The notes beneath the pieces were generated by a model. It was not told where the DNA came from and did not search any database. It worked only from the letters and a program-made list of their open reading frames with translations. Below are positions 24,470 through 32,085 of a DNA stretch of 32,085 bases, piece by piece. Source of the DNA: M55B112 sp040880545 (lineage in GTDB: Bacteria > Bacteroidota > Bacteroidia > Bacteroidales > GCA-2748055); the NCBI GenBank assembly GCA_040880545.1, contig JBBDIE010000074.1, positions 1-32,085 on the forward strand, written 5' to 3'. The stretch's first letter is position 1. Every line of letters begins with the position of its first letter. The position numbers and the translations under genes are program-made.

Positions 24470-25906
24470 TCAGGGTTTGGATATACCCAGTTTCTTCATC
24501 CTCGAGTCGAGGGTAGTGGGTTTCATTTTTAATATTTTTGCTGCACCTTTCTCTCCGCTGATCTGCCAGCCCGTCTGCTCCAATATTTTTAAAATATGTC
24601 TCTTTTCAGCCTCTTCCATGGAGAGTAGTTTTTGTTCCTGCGGATCTGCCGTAGTGAGACCACTCAGTCCATAGCCCAACTGGAGTTTTTCACCGGTACT
24701 GGTAATTACGGCACGCTCTATTACATTCTCCAACTCCCTGATATTTCCGGGCCAGCGATACTCCTCCAACTGTTTAAGGAGTGTCCTGGGTACTTCCGAT
24801 ACGTTCTTACCGTTCAAGCGATTGTGCTTTTTAAGAAAATGATTCAACAAAATGGGGATATCATCTTTGCGGTCCCGCAGCGGAGGGATATGAATAGGAA
24901 AAACATGTAACCGGTAATAGAGGTCGCTCCGGAAATTCCCCCGCTTCACCTCTTCCTCCAGTTCCCGGTTTGTAGCCGCAATAATGCGCACATCTGTCCG
25001 AACGGAATCGGTACCACCCACCGGTTCAAACTCCCCATCCTGCAGTACCCGTAAAAGTTTAGGTTGAAGCGCCAGGGGCAACTCCCCGATCTCATCCAGA
25101 AACAGCGTACCTGTATGTGCCAGTTCAAATCTCCCCTTCCTGTTGGCAATGGCCCCGGTAAATGCGCCTTTTACATGTCCAAACAATTCGCTCTCCAGCA
25201 AGGTATCGGGTATGGATGCACAATTTATTTTAATGAAGGGCCGCTCGTTCCTGTTGCTGAGACTGTGCACCGCCCTGGCAACCAACTCCTTTCCCGTGCC
25301 TGTTTCCCCCATGATCAGAACCGTGGCCTGGGTTACGGAAACCTGCTCGATCTCCTTCAGCACCTTCCTGAATTTGTTGTTTCCGGTGATAATATTCTCA
25401 AAATCTGCATTCAGCTTGATCTCCTCCCTGAAATAGAGATTCTCCTCTTCCAGCCGCTCCTTGAGCAGGGTAAGTTCCCTGTTCCTCTCTTTCAGATCCA
25501 CCAGTAATTCCTTGTTCTGCTTTCTTAACCGGTAGGTGTTCAGTGCCTGTTGTATGGTCTGGTCCACTTCAAAATCTGTCCAGGGTTTTAACAAAAACCT
25601 GAATACATGGATCTGGTGAACCGAACTGATTGGAAAATTAAGATCGGAATAGGCCGTAAGTATCATGAAAATGCAATCGGGATGACTGGCGCTGGCTTTG
25701 CTGATAAATTCAAGCCCCGAGATCCCCGGCATGAAATAATCAATAATGGCCACCTTCACCTCCCGGTGCTTCAATGTCTCGAATGCTTTGTCCGGATCTA
25801 TCTCTGTGATGACCTCGTAGCGGTCCCTGAATACCACCTCAAACAGCGAAAGGTTGGTAATGTCATCATCCAGATAGAGTATTATATCCTTCCCGGTTTC
25901 CAACAC
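24470..25906 (-). CDS. sigma-54-dependent response regulator, NtrC type (REC-AAA+-Fis)
   Basis: The protein has 478 residues and the standard three-domain layout. The receiver (about 8-125) has YLDDD, phosphoacceptor D56 in IIDYFMPG, LTAYSD and LLKPW. A coiled linker (about 130-165) follows. The AAA+ domain (about 170-400) has Walker A GETGTGKE at 200-207, the sigma-54 contact loop GAFTGA at 247-252, Walker B LFLDEIGE and RLHVFPIHIPPLRDR. A C-terminal Fis-type helix-turn-helix (about 435-475) ends DSRMKKLGI. The start is a GTG at 25906; a stop precedes it in frame and no ATG is available. It likely binds the dyads at 24430-24466. It diverges from the TetR gene. Confidence 0.95.
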   Translation of the reverse strand: MLETGKDIILYLDDDITNLSLFEVVFRDRYEVITEIDPDKAFETLKHREVKVAIIDYFMPGISGLEFISKASASHPDCIFMILTAYSDLNFPISSVHQIHVFRFLLKPWTDFEVDQTIQQALNTYRLRKQNKELLVDLKERNRELTLLKERLEEENLYFREEIKLNADFENIITGNNKFRKVLKEIEQVSVTQATVLIMGETGTGKELVARAVHSLSNRNERPFIKINCASIPDTLLESELFGHVKGAFTGAIANRKGRFELAHTGTLFLDEIGELPLALQPKLLRVLQDGEFEPVGGTDSVRTDVRIIAATNRELEEEVKRGNFRSDLYYRLHVFPIHIPPLRDRKDDIPILLNHFLKKHNRLNGKNVSEVPRTLLKQLEEYRWPGNIRELENVIERAVITSTGEKLQLGYGLSGLTTADPQEQKLLSMEEAEKRHILKILEQTGWQISGEKGAAKILKMKPTTLDSRMKKLGISKP

Positions 25907-25923
25907 CTGACGGTTTTAATGCA

Positions 25924-25936
25924 ACGTAAGTTACGT
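25924..25936. promoter_or_regulatory. palindrome in the activator's own leader
   Basis: ACGTAA-G-TTACGT is a perfect hyphenated palindrome 18 bases upstream of the activator start. Its half-site CGTAA/TTACG is the same pentamer as in the tandem dyads at 24430-24466, although spacing and orientation differ. Autoregulation by the activator is possible but unproven. Confidence 0.35.
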
Positions 25937-26112
25937 GAAAAAATGAAATTCCATGCGCAGTTCCGATAGGTTTCGAAACATGCTGTTAAACTATAAATAA
26001 TAATTGAAACTAATCAGGGGCAACGTACATTTTAACCTCCGGATAAACTTTTTTACGATTTTTCTTGACTGATATTTACTTTTTATCTACTATTGTACGA
26101 TTATTGTTCATT

Positions 26113-26129
26113 TATACTTTATTCGTATA
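26113..26129. promoter_or_regulatory. candidate operator of the TetR regulator
   Basis: TATAC-N7-GTATA is a perfect 17-base inverted repeat that ends 3 bases before the TetR start codon. TetR proteins usually bind such palindromes next to their own gene. Binding here would repress the whole six-gene operon. The AT content is high, so chance is not excluded. Confidence 0.4.
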
Positions 26130-26132
26130 GTT

Positions 26133-26726
26133 ATGTCAATTTCGTCAAATAAAAAAAACCGAAAAATTCTGGAAACGGCAAAGACCCTTTTCTGGAAGCA
26201 CGGTTTCAAAAGAGTCACCGTGGAAGAGATATGTTCCCAGGCAGGGATCAGTAAAATGACCTTTTACAAGTACTATTCAAATAAGTTAGAGCTGGTAAAG
26301 ACCATCATACTAAAAATTGGGGAAGAATCACTGGATCGCTATAGGGAGATCATGCACAGCAACCTTCCATTTAAAAAAAAGATAGAACAACAGCTGCAGA
26401 TGAAACAAGAGGGAACTGCCGAAATGAGCAGTGAATTTCTGGATGACCTGATGATACATGCCGATCCTGAAATCATGCAATTTATGAGCGAAAGACGCCA
26501 GTATTTCCTTGATCTTGTACTCGCCGATTATGTAAAGGCACAGAAAAAAGGAGAAATCCGCAAGGATGTAAAGCCGGAATTCATCCTTTACTTTCTGAAT
26601 CACATGAACGAAATGATCCAGGATGAAATGCTGATTAAAATGTACAAGGATCCCAGTGAACTGGCTCTGGAGCTGATGAGATTCTTTTTTTACGGAGTTA
26701 CTCCCAGAAATGATGACGGGCGATGA
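26133..26726 (+). CDS. TetR/AcrR family transcriptional regulator
   Basis: The protein has 197 residues, typical of the family. The N-terminal DNA-binding domain (about 10-56) has ILETAKTLFWKHGFKRVTVE, then the recognition helix region ICSQAGISKMTFYKYYSNK. The C-terminal helical ligand domain (about 60-190) is not informative about the ligand. It is the first gene of the envelope-transport operon and overlaps the next gene by ATGA. It probably represses the operon until a substrate, such as a lipid or hydrophobic compound, binds. That ligand class is inference from the neighbours. Confidence 0.93.
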   Translation: MSISSNKKNRKILETAKTLFWKHGFKRVTVEEICSQAGISKMTFYKYYSNKLELVKTIILKIGEESLDRYREIMHSNLPFKKKIEQQLQMKQEGTAEMSSEFLDDLMIHADPEIMQFMSERRQYFLDLVLADYVKAQKKGEIRKDVKPEFILYFLNHMNEMIQDEMLIKMYKDPSELALELMRFFFYGVTPRNDDGR

Positions 26727-27865
26727 ACAAAGCAAGGCACATATTAATGGTAAGCATCCTTTTCACAGGTATCACTGCATTTGTTGGTGCACAGTCTCTG
26801 GATCTGAACGGCCAGTTGATCGGCTGGACCACCATCAATCCTGCCGACCCCTTCCAGTTGCAGGGTGGTATCCGTTATATCCCGGAATTGAATTTCCAGG
26901 TACCGGTTGGAGATCTGAATATTGAAGGGGAAGCCTCCATGAATATCTGGGGAGCCGTCACCCACACATTCAACGATACACTGGTCACGGACAAAAAACT
27001 GGATCCTTACCGGGTTTGGGTTAAACTCTCGGGCGACCAGTTTGAGCTGCGGGCAGGATTGCAAAAGATCAACTTTGGCTCTGCCAGCATGCTGCGTCCA
27101 CTGATGTGGTTCGACAAGCTCGACCCGAGGGATCCACTCCAGCTTACCGACGGGGTATATGGGTTATTGGGCAGGTACTATTTCCTGAACAATGCCAACA
27201 TCTGGCTGTGGGGTCTCTATGGAAATGACGAACAAAAGGGACTGGAACAGTTCCCCACCAAACCGCGTGGATTTGAATACGGTGGCAGGGTCCAGGTTCC
27301 GGTGGTGATCGGTGAGGCTGCCCTGTCATACCACCACCGCGAAGCCGATCCCGATGCGGTGCTTCCCGACTCCATGATGACCGGGAAATTTTACCCGGAG
27401 GACCGGATTGCCTTTGATGCAAAGGTGGACCTCGGCGTGGGTTTATGGTTCGAAGGCTCCCTCACACGGCACAATTTTGATTTCACCCCCATGGATTTTT
27501 CCACCCTTATGAACGTGGGGGTCGATTATACCTTCAACCTGGGAAATGGTCTGCATATCTTGAGCGAAGGATTTTTCCTGCTTTCGGGAGAAAAGCCCCT
27601 GGGCACAGATCAGACGCTGGCATTCGGAGGGGTATCCCTCTCCTACCCGCTGAACATTACCCACCAGGTTTCGGGCATTATCTTTTACGATTTCACGGGC
27701 CATGACTTTTACAGGTTCCTGAACTGGTCCATGACATTCGACAGGTGGACCTTTTATACTATGGCCTTCTGGAACCCGCGAAATTACCTGCTCTATAATT
27801 TTCAGCAGGAGGCCACCCTGTTCAGCGGGGCAGGTTTTCAGCTGATGGCAGTATTTAATCATTAA
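26723..27865 (+). CDS. predicted outer-membrane beta-barrel protein
   Basis: The 380-residue protein starts with a signal peptide (about 1-23, ending VGA-QS). The rest is made of alternating polar and hydrophobic strands with many aromatic residues, for example YRVWVKLSGDQFELRAGLQKINFG, and it ends in strand-like segments with the last residues LMAVFNH. This looks like an outer-membrane porin-like barrel, resembling phosphate-selective or alginate-porin style proteins only in general form. I do not recognise a family. It overlaps tetR by 4 bases and lies 63 bases before the ABC ATPase gene. A role as the outer-membrane end of the transporter is inferred. Confidence 0.7.
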   Translation: MNKARHILMVSILFTGITAFVGAQSLDLNGQLIGWTTINPADPFQLQGGIRYIPELNFQVPVGDLNIEGEASMNIWGAVTHTFNDTLVTDKKLDPYRVWVKLSGDQFELRAGLQKINFGSASMLRPLMWFDKLDPRDPLQLTDGVYGLLGRYYFLNNANIWLWGLYGNDEQKGLEQFPTKPRGFEYGGRVQVPVVIGEAALSYHHREADPDAVLPDSMMTGKFYPEDRIAFDAKVDLGVGLWFEGSLTRHNFDFTPMDFSTLMNVGVDYTFNLGNGLHILSEGFFLLSGEKPLGTDQTLAFGGVSLSYPLNITHQVSGIIFYDFTGHDFYRFLNWSMTFDRWTFYTMAFWNPRNYLLYNFQQEATLFSGAGFQLMAVFNH

Positions 27866-27928
27866 AACAACAGACGAGCGCAAATGAAGGACCGTCTCTT
27901 CAATAACAGTTTATAAAATTTCAAAACA

Positions 27929-28627
27929 ATGGAGAACAACACAATCATTCAAATTGACAACCTGGTGAAACGATATCCCGTTGGCGGAGGGCATTTCACT
28001 GCACTGGAAGATATCAACCTGAAAATTGATACCGGAGAGTTTACGGGACTGGTTGGACCAAGCGGATCAGGCAAGACAACCATGCTGAACATTGTCGGAT
28101 CACTGGACAACCCCTCCGATGGGGATGCCCGTGTGATCAATACCTCTATCAGCAATATCAGTGCGAGACGCGCTTCGGTATTGCGGAAAAAACATATAGG
28201 TTTTATTTTCCAGACCTATAATCTCATGCCGGTGTACACGGTGTATGAAAACGTGGAATTCCCGCTGCTCCTGTTGCACATGACGGGTGCAGAGCGGAAA
28301 AAGGCAGTACTGGACGCGCTGGAATGGGTGGGCCTGACCTCCAAGATCAAATCGAGGCCAAAACAACTTTCCGGTGGTGAGTCCCAGCGGGTAGCTATCG
28401 CCAGGGCCATGGTAAAAAAGCCGGAGATGGTGCTGGCAGATGAACCGACAGCCAACCTGGACGCTGAGAATTCTCACCATATTCTGAAGACCATGGTCAA
28501 CCTGAACAAGGAGCTGAAAACTACTTTCCTGTTTGCCACGCACGACGATAAGGTGATTCAGTACCTGCGCAGGATTATTCGCCTGGAAGACGGCAGGATC
28601 GTATCTGATGAAACTGTTAAAAAGTGA
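27929..28627 (+). CDS. ABC transporter ATP-binding protein, LolD/MacB type
   Basis: This ATPase has 232 residues and all ABC motifs: Walker A GPSGSGKTT, the Q-loop FQTYNLMPVYTVYENVEFPL, signature LSGGESQRVAIARAM, Walker B MVLADEPTANLD and the H-loop FATHD. The Q-loop and PVYTVYENV region are typical of the LolD/MacB/FtsE group, which powers extraction of lipoproteins or other mechanotransmission rather than import through the membrane. Two FtsX-type permeases follow, the first starting 13 bases after this stop. That is the LolCDE gene arrangement, though the ATPase comes first. Confidence 0.95.
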   Translation: MENNTIIQIDNLVKRYPVGGGHFTALEDINLKIDTGEFTGLVGPSGSGKTTMLNIVGSLDNPSDGDARVINTSISNISARRASVLRKKHIGFIFQTYNLMPVYTVYENVEFPLLLLHMTGAERKKAVLDALEWVGLTSKIKSRPKQLSGGESQRVAIARAMVKKPEMVLADEPTANLDAENSHHILKTMVNLNKELKTTFLFATHDDKVIQYLRRIIRLEDGRIVSDETVKK

Positions 28628-28640
28628 AAGGGGGCTTATC

Positions 28641-29813
28641 ATGATAGCAATTAAACTGGCAATAAAAAATCTCCTGGGAGCAGGATTGCGGACCTTTCTG
28701 AATGTTTTTATCCTTTCTGTAGCCTTTGTGGTGATCATTATGCAAAATGGTTTCATCCAGGGCTGGAACAAACAGGCCAAAGTGGATGTAATTGAATGGC
28801 AGTATGGCCAGGGGCAGTACTGGACCGAAAACTACAATCCACACGACCCGTTTACCTTTAAAGATGCACATGCACCCATTCCTGCAGCACTGGAACAGGC
28901 ACGCCAGGAGGGACAAGTTGCCCCGATCCTGGTAACCCAGGCAACGGTTTATCCGGAAGGACGACTCAAAAGTATTGTCCTTAAAGGAATTGATCCCCAC
29001 CAGCAAACCCTGAAGATCCCGACTGAGCATTTGCAGGCTGCAGGTGAGGATACACCTGTAATCATGGGCTCCCGGATGGCCGCAAACCTGAAAGCCGAAA
29101 TCGGTGATAACCTGTTGATCCGCTGGCGCGATGTCAACGGAACATTCGACGCCATGGAGCTTAAAATAACTGCATTCTTCCATTCCGATGTTCCGGCCAT
29201 AGACCTGGGACAGGTCTGGATCCCGCTGGAAAAACTTCAACAGATGACCGGGTTGGAAAATGAGGCCTCCATCATCTCAGTCAAGGATGAATCAACCGCG
29301 GCCATAAATCTCCCCGGATGGGTATTTAATGACCTGAATACACTGCTCTTTGAAATGAACCAGATGATCAAATCCAAATCGGTGGGAAATGCCATTATGT
29401 ATTTAATTCTCCTGGCCCTTGCACTGCTTGCTATTTTCGATACACAGGTGCTTTCCATATTCAGAAGGCAAAAAGAGATAGGAACGTTTATTGCCATGGG
29501 AATGACACGCCGGCAGGTCATTGGAATTTTTACGGTGGAAGGTACCATGCACGCAATTCTGTCGCTTGTTGTGGGAGCCATTTGGGGAATCCCCCTGTTG
29601 ATGCAGTTACAAAAAACCGGAATTCCGATGCCCGAAGGGTATGACCAGATGGGTCTGCCACTGGGCGACTCTATCATTCCGGCATACAGCGCGGGACTGA
29701 TCCTGATGTCTGTGGTCATTGTCACAGTTACCACAGCCATTGTAAGTTATCTGCCTGCCAGGAAAATATCAAAAATGAATCCCAATGATGCAATCAGGGG
29801 AAAAATACAATAA
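28641..29813 (+). CDS. FtsX/LolC-E-like ABC permease (first)
   Basis: I use the ATG at 28641 (MIAIKLAIKNLL), giving 390 residues. An open frame to 28608 would overlap the ATPase gene and add residues unlike the family. There is one membrane segment near the N-terminus (about 15-35), a large periplasmic domain of about 220 residues, and three C-terminal segments: YLILLALALLAIFDT, ILSLVVGAIWGIPLL and LILMSVVIVTVTTAIVSYL. KEIGTFIAMGMTRRQVIGIF is the conserved cytoplasmic coupling loop of FtsX permeases. It most likely pairs with the second permease as a heterodimer, as LolC does with LolE. Confidence 0.92.
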   Translation: MIAIKLAIKNLLGAGLRTFLNVFILSVAFVVIIMQNGFIQGWNKQAKVDVIEWQYGQGQYWTENYNPHDPFTFKDAHAPIPAALEQARQEGQVAPILVTQATVYPEGRLKSIVLKGIDPHQQTLKIPTEHLQAAGEDTPVIMGSRMAANLKAEIGDNLLIRWRDVNGTFDAMELKITAFFHSDVPAIDLGQVWIPLEKLQQMTGLENEASIISVKDESTAAINLPGWVFNDLNTLLFEMNQMIKSKSVGNAIMYLILLALALLAIFDTQVLSIFRRQKEIGTFIAMGMTRRQVIGIFTVEGTMHAILSLVVGAIWGIPLLMQLQKTGIPMPEGYDQMGLPLGDSIIPAYSAGLILMSVVIVTVTTAIVSYLPARKISKMNPNDAIRGKIQ

Positions 29814-29830
29814 CCGAAAAATATAATACT

Positions 29831-31102
29831 ATGATACGCTTCTTTATAAAAGGATTAATGCGGGACCGTCAGCGAAGTCTGCTTCCCGTCATTATCGTCA
29901 CCCTCGGTGTCATGCTCACCGTACTGGGCCAGTCATGGATCACAGGTATCATGGGTGATATCGTCGATTTTAACGCACGATTCTCCACGGGACATGTGAA
30001 GGTCATGAGCAGGGCCTACCAGGAAAATATCGACCAGTTGCCCAACGACCTGGCGCTGCTCAACTCGGAAAGCTTTGTTACGGAGCTGAATCAAAAATAT
30101 CCTGACATGACCTGGGTTGAGCGGATTAGTTTTGGCGGTCTCCTGGATGCGCCGGATGAAAACGGGGAGACCAAGGAGCAGGGGCCGGCCGCAGGTATGG
30201 CAGTGGATCTGCTTTCAGAAGAGAGTAATGAGACTGAAAGACTTAACCTGCAAAACATTCTTCAATCCGGTACCCTGCCTTCATCTTCCGATGAGATTAT
30301 ACTTTCTGAAGACTTTGCAACCAACCTCCACGTACAGCCCGGCGACCAGGTAACCCTTATCACGTCAACCATGTATGGTGCCATGTCTATCACCAATTTC
30401 ACGGTCTGTGGAACCATCAAATTTGGTGTGGGGGCGCTGGACCGTGGCGGGATCATCGCCGACATTTCCGGGATCAGGAATGCACTGGATATGGAAGATG
30501 CAACCGGTGAGATCCTCGGGTACTTTAACAAAGGAGATTATGAAGACGAAAAGGCCACTGCATTATCAGCAGCTTTCAACGCTGAATATTCCGATGCATC
30601 GGATCAGTTTTCGCCGGTCATGGTCCCCCTGAGGAACCAGAACAACCTCTCCGGAATGATCGATATTATCGGCTACATGTCGGGCATCATCATTTCAATT
30701 TTCATCATGGCCATGGCCATTGTATTGTGGAACGCGGGATTGCTGGGAGGCTTGAGGAGATATGGTGAGATGGGGCTTAGATTGGCCATCGGTGAACATA
30801 AAGGCCATATCTACCGCAGCCTGATCAGCGAATCGTTGGTAATCGGTATTGCAGGATCTGTAACCGGAACTATTGTCGGACTTTTCTTTGCAACTCTGTT
30901 GGAGAAAGGCATTGATTTTAGTGATATGATGGAAGGATCGACCATGATGATGTCTGGAATTTACCGGACACAAATAACCCCGGAAACCTATTATATCGGT
31001 TTCATCCCAGGTGTCATGGCAACCCTGCTGGGCACGGCCCTGGCCGGGCTTGGTATCTTCAGACGACAGACCGCGCAGCTCACAAAAGAGTTAAGTGTAT
31101 AG
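29831..31102 (+). CDS. FtsX/LolC-E-like ABC permease (second)
   Basis: The protein has 423 residues with the same topology as its neighbour: an N-terminal segment (LLPVIIVTLGVMLTVLGQSW), a periplasmic domain (about 45-265), and three C-terminal segments (IIISIFIMAMAIVLW, IGIAGSVTGTIVGLFFA, VMATLLGTALAGLGIF). The coupling loop is YGEMGLRLAIGEHKGHIYRSLI. It begins 17 bases after the first permease. The two permeases are clearly of one family but not near-identical, in keeping with a heterodimer. Cargo is unknown. Confidence 0.92.
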   Translation: MIRFFIKGLMRDRQRSLLPVIIVTLGVMLTVLGQSWITGIMGDIVDFNARFSTGHVKVMSRAYQENIDQLPNDLALLNSESFVTELNQKYPDMTWVERISFGGLLDAPDENGETKEQGPAAGMAVDLLSEESNETERLNLQNILQSGTLPSSSDEIILSEDFATNLHVQPGDQVTLITSTMYGAMSITNFTVCGTIKFGVGALDRGGIIADISGIRNALDMEDATGEILGYFNKGDYEDEKATALSAAFNAEYSDASDQFSPVMVPLRNQNNLSGMIDIIGYMSGIIISIFIMAMAIVLWNAGLLGGLRRYGEMGLRLAIGEHKGHIYRSLISESLVIGIAGSVTGTIVGLFFATLLEKGIDFSDMMEGSTMMMSGIYRTQITPETYYIGFIPGVMATLLGTALAGLGIFRRQTAQLTKELSV

Positions 31103-31110
31103 GGTAGTTC

Positions 31111-31137
31111 TCAGCTCCCGGTGAGCTGAATTTCTTT
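31111..31137 (+). terminator. hairpin between second permease and LolA-like gene
   Basis: TCAGCTC (31111-31117) pairs with GAGCTGA (31123-31129) over a 5-base loop and is followed by ATTTCTTT. It could be a partial terminator or an RNA processing site that lets the downstream LolA-like gene be expressed at a different level. Confidence 0.4.
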
Positions 31138-31163
31138 AGAAATTAACCATAAATTCAAAAGAC

Positions 31164-31898
31164 ATGCAAACAATCAAATTATACCTTTTTATATTATTTT
31201 TTCCCGGTGTTTTACTTGCACAGCCATCGGGTAATGAAATCCTTGACCGTATAGACAAAAACATGTCGTCCGACACCCGGCATGTGATCTCCAAAATGGT
31301 GATCCGTGGTGTCCGGACCGACAGAACCATTGAGGCAGAATCATGGTCGGTGGGCGATGAAAAGTCGTACACCGAATACCTTGCCCCGGCACGGGAAAAA
31401 GGAACCAAAATGCTGAAACTGGAAGACAAGCTCTGGATCTATTCTCCGGGGACGGACAGGACCATTCAGATCTCCGGCCATATGTTGCGGCAATCGCTTA
31501 TGGGTTCCGACCTCTCCTATGAAGACATGATGGATGATCCCAACCTCCAAAGCAAATACGATGCGGTTGTAACGGGAAGTGAAACGCTCCATGGAATTGA
31601 ATGCTGGATCCTGGAGCTCACAGCCAACTCACCGGATGTAACTTACCGGATGAGAAAAATATGGGTGGACAAATCCAGGTATGTCCCGCTCCAGGAGGAG
31701 ATGTACGCCAAAAGCGGAACCCTCCTGAAAAAAACGGAGATGACCGATATAAAAAAGGTGGGGAATCGTTGGTATCCGGAGAAAATAATTTTCAGGGACA
31801 TGCTCAAAAAAGGGGAGGGTACTGAATTTATCGTGGAGAAAATCGAGTTCGATGTGGAGGTGCCGGAACACCTGCTAAGCAAGGCGGCATTGCGTTAA
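31164..31898 (+). CDS. LolA-like outer membrane lipoprotein-sorting protein
   Basis: The protein has 244 residues with a signal peptide (about 1-19, ending LLA-Q), so it is periplasmic. It matches the LolA-like 'outer membrane lipoprotein-sorting protein' family: IDKNMSSDTRHVISKMVI, then ESWSVGDEKSYTEYLAPAREKGTKML, LWIYSPGTDRTIQISGHMLRQSLMGSD, and KIWVDKSRYVPLQEEMY. It is larger than E. coli LolA (about 200). The half-barrel fold carries lipid groups across the periplasm. Following a LolD-like ATPase and two FtsX permeases, it probably takes cargo from them. It is the last gene before the terminator. Confidence 0.9.
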   Translation: MQTIKLYLFILFFPGVLLAQPSGNEILDRIDKNMSSDTRHVISKMVIRGVRTDRTIEAESWSVGDEKSYTEYLAPAREKGTKMLKLEDKLWIYSPGTDRTIQISGHMLRQSLMGSDLSYEDMMDDPNLQSKYDAVVTGSETLHGIECWILELTANSPDVTYRMRKIWVDKSRYVPLQEEMYAKSGTLLKKTEMTDIKKVGNRWYPEKIIFRDMLKKGEGTEFIVEKIEFDVEVPEHLLSKAALR

Positions 31899-31924
31899 GG
31901 ACCGGAAACCAGACATGCACACGT

Positions 31925-31966
31925 AAGATTTTGCAGTATCTGTTTGTACTGCAAAATCTTTATATT
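31925..31966 (+). terminator. strong terminator at the end of the transport operon
   Basis: AAGATTTTGCAGTA (31925-31938) pairs perfectly over 14 bases with TACTGCAAAATCTT (31947-31960) across an 8-base loop. TATATTTAC follows. The stem is long and exact, and it lies 26 bases after the LolA-like stop. Confidence 0.75.
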
Positions 31967-32022
31967 TACAAGACTAAATCATTTAATGGAGTCTGTCTGT
32001 TGGTGTATTATGGTCTGAAAAG

Positions 32023-32085
32023 ATGGTGGTTCTGGTTATTTGCAGTATGCACCGTAAAAGGGATTTTTTAACCACAGAGGAAGCA
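32023..32085 (+). other. open frame running off the window end, possible gene start or repeat
   Basis: An ATG at 32023 opens a frame with no stop to the last base (MVVLVICSMHRKRDFLTTEEA). The final bases, TTAACCACAGAGGAAGCA, look like a dispersed 'accacagagg' repeat that I associate with small GxxExxY-type genes in draft genomes. Too little is present to call a gene. Confidence 0.2.

Noticed and set aside
27873..27899. AGACG-N16-CGTCT between barrel and ATPase genes as a terminator
   Set aside because: The 5-base arms with a 16-base loop and no T-run are too weak to call.

Overview
The window comes from a member of the Bacteroidota, probably a draft or metagenome scaffold of a Bacteroidales/Marinilabiliales-like organism. 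The evidence is a type IX secretion (T9SS) C-terminal sorting domain, a DnaE with an N-terminal DEDDh exonuclease domain, two-component-regulator propeller repeats, a Tat-exported Gfo/Idh/MocA oxidoreductase, starts mostly without Shine-Dalgarno sequences, and promoter-like elements of the Bacteroidota type (TTTG, about 20 bases, TAnnTTTG). HemF (oxygen-dependent) with HemH suggests heme synthesis under oxic or micro-oxic conditions.

Layout. 1-520: tail of a DUF559 gene, a 24-base perfect palindrome, and a tiny T9SS sorting-domain protein. 758-6060: dnaE, trxA with its own promoter and terminator, and a LOG-family gene. 6041-11547 (minus): a two-gene operon with a TPR/Ig-like/caspase-fold exported protein followed 2 bases later by a 14-repeat propeller sensor with a SpoIIE-type phosphatase. 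11657-16020: ribD (minus) diverging from prmC-recX, a ThuA-like lipoprotein (minus), and prfB with the programmed +1 frameshift; PrmC is the methyltransferase of the RF2 GGQ motif. 16024-19441 (minus): Gfo/Idh/MocA oxidoreductase and a hemF-hemH operon. 19672-21258: asnB.

21269-25906 (minus) is a signalling block. It holds an NtrC-type sigma-54 activator with an intact GAFTGA motif, then an intergenic region with two tandem dyads and a sigma-54-like -24/-12 element. After these come a thioredoxin-fold protein missing the first active-site cysteine, a REC-SpoIIE phosphatase and a hybrid histidine kinase. I read this as one regulated module and consider it the most interesting system in the window. 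The intergenic region contains a 100-N scaffold gap whose two flanks are the same 55-base sequence, so the gap is probably an assembly artefact.

26133-31898 (plus) is a six-gene operon: a TetR regulator, a predicted outer-membrane barrel, a LolD-like ATPase, two FtsX/LolC-E-like permeases and a LolA-like periplasmic protein, closed by a 14-bp-stem terminator. It resembles a dedicated Lol-like envelope transport route. I see no rRNA, tRNA, CRISPR array, insertion sequence or phage gene. All assignments are from reading motifs by eye; no database search was run.
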